64,000 nucleotides of DNA from Salticus scenicus (Eukaryota > Arthropoda > Arachnida > Araneae > Salticidae): the NCBI GenBank assembly GCA_963930645.1, contig OZ005661.1:198694532-198758531 (forward strand). The letters are read 5' to 3'. This document shows, in pieces, positions 53,455 through 63,414 of the stretch (its first letter is position 1; each line of letters starts with the position of its first letter). The notes beneath the pieces were generated by a model that was given only the letters and a program-made list of their open reading frames with translations, did not search any database and was not told the origin of the DNA. The translations under genes were made by a program, and so were the position numbers.

Positions 53455-54783
53455 CAAAAATAGTTGGCATAGATGGACTTTCCTCAGTTCCCCATCATAT
53501 TTATGTTCTCATAAATTTCTAGTGCGAGACATATTATAATCAGGTTAAGAAAAATAAATTTGACCAAAGCTTGACACATAAAATCCCCGCCTAATAGACT
53601 ATCTACCGTTCACTTCGATATAATTATGTTATACTAATCTATTAATTTATTTTATCAGGGTCAATTCCGTTGTTTAGTTTTCATGCTACGATTTCAAATG
53701 CAATAATCCTCAAAATTTCCTTTTTATATTACAAATTTTCAATTTCGCTATGTTGATAAAATTTTAAATTACGAATAACTTTCGAAACTTTCCTATTAGA
53801 ATATTTGTAGTAAATCATGTTCAAACAAATATCATAAATGTTATTTTGAAGTGTTCTAATATGTTTATGATTCTCAAAATGGACGTTTATGCTCAATTTT
53901 TGCCCTATTCTGCTATGTTAAGTAAATCGTAAATTCCAAATAACTTGCGAATTTTTTAAATTGGAAAGATCATAGTCTATGATATTCATGCCAGTATCCT
54001 AAATAATATTTAAAAAGTGGTCTGACATCTTTACTATGAATATATCCCTCAAAATTGACGTTTATGTGAAATTTTGCTCTATTCTGCCATGTTAAGAAAT
54101 TCGTAAATTTCCAATAACTTGCGAAATGTTTATATTGGAAAATTCATAGACATTAATATTCATGCCAGTGTCCTAAATAATATTTCAAAAGTGGTCTGAC
54201 ATCTTTACGAAGAAAATATCCCACAAAATTGACGTTTATGTGAAATTTTGTCCTGTTCTGCCATGTTAAGAAATTCGTAAATTCCAAATAACTTGCGAAG
54301 CTTTCAAATTAGCATGTTTATAGTTAATGATGTACATTCTGAATTCAAAACTGATATTTTAAAACTGTCCTCACATCTTTACAGTAAAAATTTTCTACTT
54401 AATGGACGTTTAAGTGAAATTTTGCCCTATTCTCCCATGTTAAGAAAATCGTAAATTTATAATAACTTACGAAGTTTTTTAATTCGAATGTGGCAAATGA
54501 ATAAGGTTCTTGCCAGTGGCGAAAGTAATATTTTAAAATTAATCTGATTTCTCTGCGACTATTTGTTCTTGAGATATCATTCACACAGACTAACAAACTA
54601 ACGGACTCACTAACGAACTGATGAACTAACAAACTAACAGACACCCTACAGACGGACACCATACAAATTTTGTCATTTTAAGATTCTTCACACCTGAAAA
54701 CGTGTAAAAAAGTTAAAAAACCGAGGTCGAAAATTTTCACGATTACTTAAGTTCCCCATACCTATAGTATGATGGGGAACTAA
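53455..54783 (+). mobile_element. HINE-like element, family 3, complete copy
   Basis: The 5' end contains CAGTTCCCCATCATA. The body is a tandem array of exactly 174 bp units (the c(c/t)atgtta anchor at 53913, 54087, 54261 and 54435). Then come a TAAC/ACTAACAA microsatellite at 54587-54645, the conserved block ccgaggtcgaaaattttcacg (54720-54740) and a hairpin at 54750-54782 with stem AGTTCCCCAT/ATGGGGAACT, the inverse of the 5' motif. Non-coding. Confidence 0.8.
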
Positions 54784-54802
54784 TAATAATAATTATAATA
54801 AT

Positions 54803-55218
54803 ATAACTAGTTGGAATAGGTGGCCTCTGCTCAGTTCCCCATCATATTTATGTTCTTATAAGTTTCTAGTGCGAAACATATTATAATCATGTTAAGAGAA
54901 ATGAATTTGACCAGAGCTCGACACAGTGGCAGAATGAAATCACCGCCTAATAGGCTATCCACCGTTCACTTCGATATATTTATCTTATTCTAATCTGTTA
55001 ATTAGTTTTTCAGGGTCAATTCCATTGTTTAGTTTTCATGCTACTATTTCCAATGCAATAGTCCTCAAAATTTGCTTTTTATATGAAAAATTTTTCAATT
55101 TCGCTCTGTTGATAATATCTGAAATTACGAATAACTTACGAAATTTTCCTATTAGAATATTTCTAGTCAATCATGTTCAAACAAGTATTATAAATGTTAT
55201 TTTGAGGTTGTCTGATAT
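54803..55218 (+). mobile_element. HINE-like element, family 3, left part of a split copy
   Basis: Same 5' end as the previous copy (gctcagttccccatcatattta). It runs to ggttGTCTGATAT at 55218, where the foldback element starts. The rest continues at 59565. Confidence 0.8.
55210..55218. repeat. Left 9 bp target duplication of the foldback element
   Basis: GTCTGATAT, identical to 59565-59573. Confidence 0.85.
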
Positions 55219-55392
55219 GGTTTACGGAAATTTCGCCCCCAGCATCTCGCCCCCGGCAATTCGCCCCCAGCATTACGCCCCCAGGATATCTCACACCTCG
55301 GAAATTTCGCCCCCGGAAATTTCACCCCCGGAAATTTCGCCCCCGAGCAGTGGATTTCGGAAATTTCGCCCTCAGCGTCTCGCCCCCGAATT
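55219..55392 (+). repeat. Left inverted-repeat array of the foldback element
   Basis: About ten to eleven variants of TTTCGCCCCCGGAAA or TTTCGCCCCCAGCAT, including two degenerate ones near 55290 and 55350. Confidence 0.85.
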
Positions 55393-55734
55393 GTGTAAAA
55401 AAAATATATAATGACAAATAAAAATATTAATATACATGTAGAAATTCTCGATATATTTCTATTTAATTCACACTATTTTCCCTTTTAATTTCAACATAAA
55501 ACATATGAATTAAAATAAGGTTTTCGAATGCAAAAATTGTTCGATGAATTTTTTATCGCTGTTAATTAAAAGGAAGTTTAAGTGCACAGCAATATAATTT
55601 ATTTATTAAATTTATAGTGCACACATAATAATTTTATTAATTTATCAAATAATTTTTAATTTTGTGATATTTATTAATCAATTTGATCATTATTGATAAA
55701 TAAGCAATTAAGATTACAGCACAGAAATTTTTAC

Positions 55735-56490
55735 TTCCATTACACTACTACTGTAGGTAACGGAAGTATTATATTCGGTCCGAAAATTCGATATCGAGTT
55801 TTCACCTGATTTATACATTTTAAGGCCTCCTGAGTCCAGAAAAAAAGTTTCTAAGAGTTGGGCAGTGTGTGTGTATGTATGTATGGAATCTTCTGGCTAT
55901 GATATCTCCGAAGCTAACAAAAATAGAACTACGAAACTTCAGAATTGATACAGATCTAGTATACATATAAATTTTCAAAATTTTAGTGAAAATTGAAAAA
56001 CCGGAGATGGGACAGCGGAAAACGGAAGTGGAACCGTAAATCCGTATCTCAAAAGGGACTCTATCAATTTTCTTCAAAGTTGCTATATAAACACTCTTTT
56101 AGATGACCATTCAAATAATATAGTTGATTAGTTCAGAAAAATTGATAGGCGTCCTGTAAGAATAGCTCAATTCCAGGCTTCGCAAGTGCGTTTCTTTAAA
56201 AACGACTGCTCTGGTTTTATTCAAACTCGTTATATTAACTCCTTTTTAAATATCTTTTTGTATGTAATATTGTTTTCCAGTCAATAATTGAGTATGCCAA
56301 GTTTTGTTAAAAGTTGGTATCTCAAAAACGGCTCTAACGATTTTCTTGAAAATTGTTACATAAATCCATTTTAGATATCCTTTCTCATGTAATACGTAGT
56401 TATTAGAGGAAAATTAACAGTCATCCTGCTTAAGTAGATCAGTTTTAGATCTCGGAAATTGGTGCTTAAAAAAATGAGTCTACCATTTTT
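55735..56490 (-). mobile_element. HINE-like element, family 4, inside the foldback element
   Basis: At its left is a hairpin, TACTTCCATTAC-loop-GTAGGTAACGGAAGTA (about 55734-55770), followed by a block in the same order as the conserved 3' block in reverse (ccgaaaattcgatatcgagttttcac, then tttatacattttaaggcctcc). A TGTG/TATG microsatellite lies at 55867-55884. A second hairpin, TACTTCCTTATAC...GTACAAGGAAGTA, at 56490-56520 marks the next boundary. Non-coding. Confidence 0.55.
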
Positions 56491-57083
56491 ACTTCCTTAT
56501 ACAAAGTACAAGGAAGTATAGTAATCCCGATGTGCGAAATTGATTTTGTATTCTGCATAGCTCAAAAAAATGAATGATCGTAGAATGTTGCAAATTTGAA
56601 TGTGTAACTGTTATAATGTCTATTTGAACACTTGCAACTTTGGTTGTAATACGAGTTCCCGTTTCAGATATATCAACGATTTTACACAATTTTTAGTCAC
56701 GTCTGTATGTAAGTACGTGTGTACACACACACGTACTTACATTACATACGCACTTACATACGCACTTACATACGTATGCATCTCGCATAATTCAAAAACT
56801 TTTAGACGTAGAACGTTGAATATTTGTATATAAGTTTGTTATAACATCTAGTTGTGCACCTCTATTTTTAGATTGTCTATGATTTTCCGTTTTGGAGATA
56901 CTTAGGAAAATTATGTTCTTAATGACAAAAAATACAAAGATTTTGGCCATTATATATGACTTACCATCATAGAGATAAAAAAAAAAAATGATACAGCCAA
57001 TAATGATGTTATTATGAAAGTTGAAGACATTTGCGCGTAGAAAATTATGCTTAAAGACATAAGCAGGTTCTTGCCAATGAATG

Positions 57084-57117
<34 letters not shown>

Positions 57118-57650
57118 GAATATTCAGCCAGTAGATAGAGCCTGTAATGTATCTCGCATATCTGAAACACGGTTCGACGTAGAACGTTGCAAATTGGTAT
57201 ATGGATTTTTTATAACATCTAGTTGTACACCTCCCTTTTTGGTCTTTATATAAATTTACGTTTTGGAAATATTTAGGAAAATTTTATTCATAGTGACCAA
57301 GAATACAAAGGTTTTGGCCATTAAATAAGACCTACCATCATAGAGATTTCAAAAGAAGCTAATGATAGAGCTAGTAATGATATTATTATGAAAGTTGAAG
57401 ACACTTTTGTGTGTATAAAGTTATATGTAAAGATATAAGCAGGATCCTGTCAATGAGTGCACTTTATTTAATGAATATTCAGCCCGTAGACAGAGCCCGT
57501 AATTTTATTGTTGCGAAAGTTGTCGACATTTTAGTGTTTCGAAATTGATTCTTTAAGACAGAAATATGTTCTAGTCGACGAATTTATTTTATTTATGAAT
57601 ATTAAGACCGTAGATAAAGCCTGTAATAATACTGATAAAAGCCGAATTGT
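56490..57650 (-). repeat. Second family-4-type repeat with internal tandem units
   Basis: Starts at the hairpin at 56490-56520. It contains a TACGTA/CACA-type simple-sequence patch at 56718-56785. Units with attcagcc-gtagatagagcctgtaat recur near 57120, 57480 and 57600, and with agaacgttg near 56580, 56810 and 57180. The opposite terminus was not located. Confidence 0.4.
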
Positions 57651-57892
57651 TTACGAATTACGAAACAAACGAAAACATAGTTTGTAAGCGAGCATTATTT
57701 ATTTTGCCTTAATGCAATTTAACTAATTAGATGCTCCATTACTAATAAATAGTGTAAAATAATAAATGTAAACCCATAATAAAACTTTCTATATTCTATT
57801 GGCGTTAACAGTTACTTTTAAAATGTACTATAGTTGCAAACAACCTCAGTTCGATTCTCAGTTGGGGGTATTAAACCCTTCGTGGAGTAGAG

Positions 57893-58025
57893 TTGGTTGG
57901 TTGGTTGGTTTTTTACATCGCACTAGTGCTGCGCAATTGGCGACTGTCTGGGACATGCCCCTAAATGTGGTCCGAAGACATGCCACCACAATTTTGACCT
58001 CCACGGATGGGATTGAGGAGCAGTG
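57893..58025 (-). mobile_element. SINE fragment (3' part) with (GGTT)n tail
   Basis: ttggttggttggtt, then acatcgcactagtgctgcgc, aattggcgactgtctgggac and gacatgccaccacaattttga: the 3' half of the 28330 SINE in reverse. Confidence 0.75.
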
Positions 58026-58229
58026 TAATTTTGATTATTGAAAGTTAAAAGCGACCAGAATTTATGAACGATGTTAGAAGAGAAATTGTAATTTTTTTTT
58101 AAACCGTGGATGTGTATATTCAATATTCATTCACGCATATTTTTATCACCATGCTGTTTGTGAACCCTTGTTATGACCAAAATCAAAATGTATATCAATA
58201 TTGTATAAACTTCATTTTTTTATTCAATA

Positions 58230-59320
58230 AGTCATTACAAGATACAAAGAATGAACTTTTTATATACCATGTTTTAAAATTTTCTGTTGAATCAAACAAA
58301 CGCTACCGAAGGCAGCGGGAACCCAAAATATCTGGCTTGGAAGTAATAATAATAATAAAAAAAAATGCATTGTCACTGTGTTCTGAGCTATTCTGAAAGT
58401 TTCAAATGTTTAGCTAGTCAGGATGTAACATGGTTTTGAATCATATAAACACTACCGAAGGCAGCGGGGTTAGAAACAATTGGCTAAAAGTACTAAAAGC
58501 TCATTGTCATCGTGTTATGAGTTTTCTAAAAGTTTCAAATTTCTAGCTAGTCGGAAAGTTATACGATGGTTGGTTCATATAAATTCTACCGAAGGCAGCA
58601 GGAACCAGAAACATTTGGCTAAAATTATTAAAAAAATGCACTGTTATCGGCTTTTGAGTTTTATAAAAGTTTCAAATGGCTAGCTTTTCGGGAATTTAGT
58701 AAAATAAATTTCTGTTGAATTATATAACCGCCACCAAAGGCAGCAGGGACCCGGAACAGTTGGCTAAAAGTATTAAAAAAATGTATTGTCACCGTGTTCT
58801 GAACTATTCTGAAAGTTTCAAATGTTTAGCTAGTCGGGTTGGTTGGTTGGGTTTTTACGTCGCACTAGTGCTGCGCAGATGGGCAATTGGCGACGGTCTG
58901 GGACACACACCCCTAGAGGTGGTCCGGAGACATGCCATCACAATTTTGATCCTCCACGAAAGGGATGGCTCTCCCGCTTCGGTGACCCCAAGAGGTATAA
59001 TTTTCTAGCTAGTCGGGAAGTTAGTTAAATAAAATTTCTGTTGAATCACATAAACGCTGCCGACGGCATCAGACATCCGAAATAGTTAGCTGAAAGTATG
59101 AAAGAAATGCATTGTCACCGTGTTCTGAACTATTCTGAAAGTTTCAAATGTCTAGCTAGTCTAGAAGTTAGTTAAATAATTTTTTTGTTGAATCATAAAC
59201 GCTGCCGAAGGCAGCAGGGACACAACACAGTTTGCTAAAAGTACTAAAAAAAATGCATTGTCACCAGGCCCTGAGCTTTTCTGAAAGTTTCAAAAGTATA
59301 ACTAGTCGGGAAGTTAGTTA
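58230..59320. repeat. Tandem array, ~145 bp unit, six copies
   Basis: The motif ccgaaggcagc (or ccaaaggcagc, ccgacggcatc) recurs at about 58306, 58455, 58592, 58733, 59055 and 59204, each followed by ttggctaaaagta-ta and gaaagtttcaaatgtttagctagtc. The longer gap between the fourth and fifth copies is due to a SINE insertion. Confidence 0.8.
58839..59006 (-). mobile_element. SINE with 11 bp target duplication, inserted in the tandem array
   Basis: AGCTAGTCGGG at 58828-58838 and 59007-59017. The element has the (GGTT)n tail, tttacgtcgcactagtgctg, gcaattggcgacggtctggg, gatggctctcccgcttcgg and ends at ggtataatttt; it is 5'-truncated. Confidence 0.9.
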
Positions 59321-59451
59321 AAAGTCGATTTGTACTGGACACACAAACAAAGAAAGAAGAATCGAAGTTAATAAAAAAATGGTAATATTTTGAGAAATAC
59401 TGCATGTATGTTTATATTTTTATTTGCAATTACATTTATATTTTAGACCAC

Positions 59452-59564
59452 TCGGGGGCGAAATTTCCGGGGGCGAAATGTACCGGGGGCGAAAATTTCG
59501 GGGGGCGAAATACTGGGGGCGAAATGCCGAGGGCGTGATGCTGGGGGCGAAAATTCCGGATCCC
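59452..59564 (-). repeat. Right inverted-repeat array of the foldback element
   Basis: Seven variants of GGGGGCGAAAT, spaced 13-16 bases, ending GGGGGCGAAAATTCCGGATC and CC. Confidence 0.85.
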
Positions 59565-60405
59565 GTCTGATATATTTATGATCCTCAAAAGGGAAGTTTA
59601 TGCTTAATTTTGCCCTATTTTGTCATGTTAAGTAACTCGTAAATTCGAAATAACTCACGAATTTTTTATATTGAAAAATTCATCGTCAACAATATTCATG
59701 CCAGTATCCTAAATAATATTTCAAAAGCGGTCCGACATCTTTACGATTAAAATATCCCTCAAAATTGACGTTTATATGAAATTTTGCTCTATTCTGCCAT
59801 GTTAAGAATTTCATAAATTTCCAATAACTTACGAAATTTTTATATTGGAAAATTCATAGTCAATAATATTTATGCCAGTGTCATAAAAATTATTTCAAAA
59901 GTGGTCTGACATCTTTACGAGGAAAATATCCCTAAATATTGACGTTTATGTGAAATTTTACCTTATTCTGCCATGTTAAGAAATTCGTAAATTCCAAATA
60001 ACTGGCGAAATTTTCAAAGTAGCATGTTTATAGTTAATGATGTTCATTCCGAATTCAAAACGGATATTTTAAAACTGTTCTGACATCTTTACAATAAAAA
60101 TTTTCTACTTAATGGACGTTTAAGTGAAATTTTGCCTTATTCTATCATGTTATGAAAAACACAAGTTTAAAATAACTTACGAAGTTTTTTAATTCGAATG
60201 TTGTAAATGAATAGAGTTCTTGCCAGTGTCGACTGTAATATTATATACTGATCTGACTTCTTTGCGACCATTTGTACTTGAGATATCGTGTAAACAGACT
60301 AACAAACTAACGGACTAACAAACTAACAGACACCCTGCAGACGGACACCATACTCATTTTGATATTTTCGGATTCCTCACATATCAAAACGTGTTAAAAA
60401 GTTAA
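59565..60405 (+). mobile_element. HINE-like element, family 3, right part of the split copy
   Basis: Resumes at GTCTGATATATTTATGATCC. 174 bp units (the catgtta anchor at 59623, 59797, 59971 and 60145) are followed by an ACTAACAA microsatellite at 60297-60332. It stops after aaaacgtgttaaaaagtta; the conserved block and terminal hairpin are missing where the next repeat begins. Confidence 0.8.
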
Positions 60406-60419
60406 AACAAAATGAACGG

Positions 60420-60776
60420 GACAAAATCAACGAGGGACAAAATGAACGAGAATTTCTAGTTTATACAATTCTAGAAGGTGAAACAATGTTCCGAATAATC
60501 TAAGTATTCTAAATCCTTTGCATTGTGAGAAGTTTTAGCTTGATTTTCCAGAACTGTGTCATAAACTATGATTATAGTTGCTAAAACCCGCCTCTTGTAT
60601 TTGCAGAGGTTTTTAAATAAGTTTGACCTCGATAATATAGGCAAACGCTCTAGAATTTTAATAGGGGTTTCTAGAAATCTCTTCCAAAGGAGGCTAGAAT
60701 TTATAAGGATGACATGGAACAAGAGCCGCAAACTAGATTCTCGATGTCAGTTACAGAATGTTTTCTCAGTGTAATG
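60420..60776 (+). repeat. TTCTAGAA-motif repeat ending CTCAGTGTA
   Basis: Contains gaatttctag, ttctagaagg, tctagaattt, tttctagaaatc, ctagaattta and ends ttttctcagtgta. The order of segments (aatcctttgcattgtg, ataaactatgattatagttgct, aataagtttgacctcgataata) matches both units at 61905-62895. Confidence 0.6.
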
Positions 60777-60794
60777 CCATATTAGAAATTAGAA

Positions 60795-61075
60795 AAATAA
60801 AATGGGATCACAGCGCCACCTATTGAGAAATTGATCAGCAAATGTGACCAATATAAGTTCAGGTATAGGACCAATTAATACCAAGTTTAATTAAATTAGT
60901 TCACAGATCGTGAGATAACTTGCCCACAAAATTTCTGATACACACAGACAAACATTTTCTAAAAGTAGTCAAATCGTGTTCAGGACATCTTAAAACATGT
61001 AAATTTATCAAAAATCGTAGATCTAAAATTTTTACTAATCCAATACTTTCTCCTTATACACCTAAAAGAAAGTAA
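60795..61075 (+). mobile_element. HINE-like element, family 2, 3' part only
   Basis: From gggatcacagcgccacctatt through aaatttctgatacacacagac, cgtgttcaggacatcttaaa and ccaatactttctcc to a weak terminal hairpin (tactttct...agaaagta, 61043-61074). The 5' half is absent. Confidence 0.75.
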
Positions 61076-61079
61076 AAAT

Positions 61080-61560
61080 TAACGTCACTAGGTATAAGTT
61101 CATATATTTTATTTGTACATGCATCAAAGTGTATATATTTATGTATATTATTGAATGTATATAAGAAATCTCTTTAAAAATTTACTTAACGAATACATGT
61201 AGAGACAAACAAGTAAAAAAATATAAAAATGTAAGTTGTTTTTGAAAATATTATGCAGGGAAAACAAACTACTGGATTGAAAATGCAATTTAATTTTACG
61301 TTCTGCCTACAGAAAAACAACTTTATTTTACTTCACTCGCAAAGATAAATTTCTGCCTCAGATAATTCACATTTTTTTTCTTTCTCAAACTATATACTGC
61401 GTAATATGTCTCTGACTTGAACATACGTTTACTTTGCCAAAAATTTTCAAATATGCTGAACCACAAAACATAAAATTGTTTGATATTTTTCTTGACATTA
61501 TTTACGTATTTCTTCTATGAATTTACATCTGGGTTGCTTTTGAATGTTTATCTTTAAAAT
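61080..61560. other. AT-rich stretch, nothing recognised
   Basis: No shared repeat or coding signal was recognised. Confidence 0.35.
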
Positions 61561-61562
61561 GT

Positions 61563-61875
61563 ATGTACCTTTTTACTTTCTTCTATATTTTTATATAAAG
61601 TATTGGACTCGTGAAAATTTCGATATCCGGTTTTTGACATATTTACTTGTTTTGAGATGTCATGAAAGTGATTTGACCATTTTTTGAAAACATCTGTGTG
61701 TGGGTCTGCGTGTGTGTGTATCACAGTGAACGCTTTCTCACGAACCAATGAACGAAATTTAACTAAACATGGTATTTAGTTGGACTTTGGACTAAACTGG
61801 AGCTGATTACATTTGGGGATCAATCGCTCGACAGGTGGCGTTATCATCCAATTTTTAAAAATTTTTAATATGCAC
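61563..61875 (-). mobile_element. HINE-like element, family 2, reverse, 5' part missing
   Basis: Terminal hairpin near 61570-61605 (tactttcttctatat...ataaagta), then tcgtgaaaatttcgatatcc, a TGTG microsatellite at 61693-61718 and cgaaccaatgaacgaaattta. It stops at tttttaatatg where a CACTGAAAAAAA terminus begins. Confidence 0.75.
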
Positions 61876-61904
61876 TGAAAAAAAATTGTTATATTACGTT
61901 GGGG

Positions 61905-62895
61905 GAATTTTTTACCAATTATCTACACTACACTGAGGGAAAAAAATATACCCTCTTCACCAAGAAGGAATAAAGACCCTGAATCCCTGAACTAGAAATA
62001 TGGATATCCGAGCTATGCATATAAAGTAAACCAATAAATTGAATAGACGAAATGATCGAGAATTTCTAGTCTACACATTTGTAGATGGTAAAACTGTATT
62101 CTGAATATTCTGAATCCTTTGTATTGGGATAAATTCTTGCTTGATTTCCTATAATTCGGTCATAAACTCGGATTATAGTTGCTGAAACTCGCCTTTTGTA
62201 TTCACATTAAATGCAGATATTTTAATAAGTTTAACCTTGATAATATAGGTAAACCGCTCAAGAATTCTAATGGGGTTTCTGGAATTCGCTTTCAAAGTGG
62301 ACAAGAATTTATAAGGAAGACATGGAACTATTTTTACCAGAGCCACAATTTATTTTCTAGATGCCATTTTCAAAATTATTCTCAGTGTAGGTAGCATTGG
62401 GTGGCTTACATTGAGAAAAAAAAAATATACCGCCTTCATCAAGAACAAATAAGTGGTCATTCTCTAAACCCTTAAACTAGAAATATAGATTTCCGAGCTA
62501 TATGTATAATGTACACCAATAAGTTAGATAGACGAAATGATAGAGAATTTCCAGTCTATACATTTCTAGATGATGAAATAATATTCTGAATATTGTGAAT
62601 ATTATGAATTCTTTGTATTGTGAAAAATTATTGCTTCATTTCCTAGAATCGGGTCATAAACTCGAATTTTAGTTGCTAAAACTCGTATCTTGTGTTCGCA
62701 TTTATTTGAAGAAATCTTTAAATAAGTTTGATTCTCGATAATATAGGCAAACGTTCTAAAAGTCTAATAGAGATTTCTAGAACTCGCTTTCAAAGGAGAC
62801 TAGAATTTATAACGATGACATAAAACTATTTTTACTAGAGGCATAATTTAGTTTCTAGATGTCAGCTATACAGACATTTTTTTCAGTGTACATTG
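61905..62895 (+). repeat. TTCTAGAA-motif repeat, two tandem ~485 bp units
   Basis: Units begin near 61931 and 62412 with ctgagggaaaaaaatatacc or tgagaaaaaaaaaatataccgcc and end in ttctcagtgta (62378-62390) and ttttcagtgta (62880-62890). Inside are gagaatttctagtc, acatttctagatg, ctagaactcgc, ctagaatttat and similar. The ends form CACTGAG...CTCAGTG inverted repeats. No ORF of note. Confidence 0.65.
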
Positions 62896-63400
62896 GCCCA
62901 AAATCATCTGATCAGCGTATACGTATGCGCATTTAAAAGATCGCAATTCAAGCTACACTTTTGCGAAGAAAGTATTGCAATTTGCCACTCGTGTCAAATG
63001 TTCTACTTCTTAAAACATGAATGTAAATAAAGAAATTTTCCGATACAATTTGAATCTCTATTAAAAAAAAAAAAAAAAAAAAACCTTGAAAATGTCTGTG
63101 CTTTTTACTTGGTAAAATCTGTAACAACATCGTTGATTTTGTACGGTTACATAATAAATAATATGTCTTTTTTGCAAATTGAGATGTAATTTTATAGTTT
63201 ATACTAACATTATTTAGTTTTAGAAAACAGGAATTTCTGTAAGAAAAAAATAAAAATAAAATCTGGAGTGACTGCACTTGACTTTCCGAAAATTGAGTAA
63301 TTAACAGTTTTGTAGATAAAGTAAAGAAAGAGGAGTTGTTGAACAAACAAAAGAGAGAAAACCATAATAGAGTGTTTGAGTATTTTTCTCCATATACTAC
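62896..63400. other. AT-rich stretch, nothing recognised
   Basis: A poly-A run at 63062-63082. ORFs here are low-complexity and not supported as genes. Confidence 0.35.
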
Positions 63401-63414
63401 ATGATGTTTTATTG

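Larger units (their letters stand above)
55219..59564. mobile_element. 4.35 kb foldback/MULE-like element with tandem-repeat inverted ends
   Basis: Splits a family-3 HINE-like copy, with the exact 9 bp duplication GTCTGATAT at both sides. The ends match as inverted repeats (left GGTTTACGGAAATTTCGCCC; right, inverted, GGGATCCGGAATTTTCGCCC) and consist of tandem copies of a ~15 bp unit with core TTTCGCCCCC. Long inverted repeats built of short tandem units and 9 bp duplications characterise Drosophila FB elements and some Mutator-like elements. No transposase ORF is present. The interior holds other repeats, so it is non-autonomous. Confidence 0.8.

Noticed and set aside
55025..55411. A 128-residue protein with repeated APxISPPEI motifs
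   Set aside because: The repeated part is just the translation of the GCCCCCGGAAATTTC array at the end of the foldback element.
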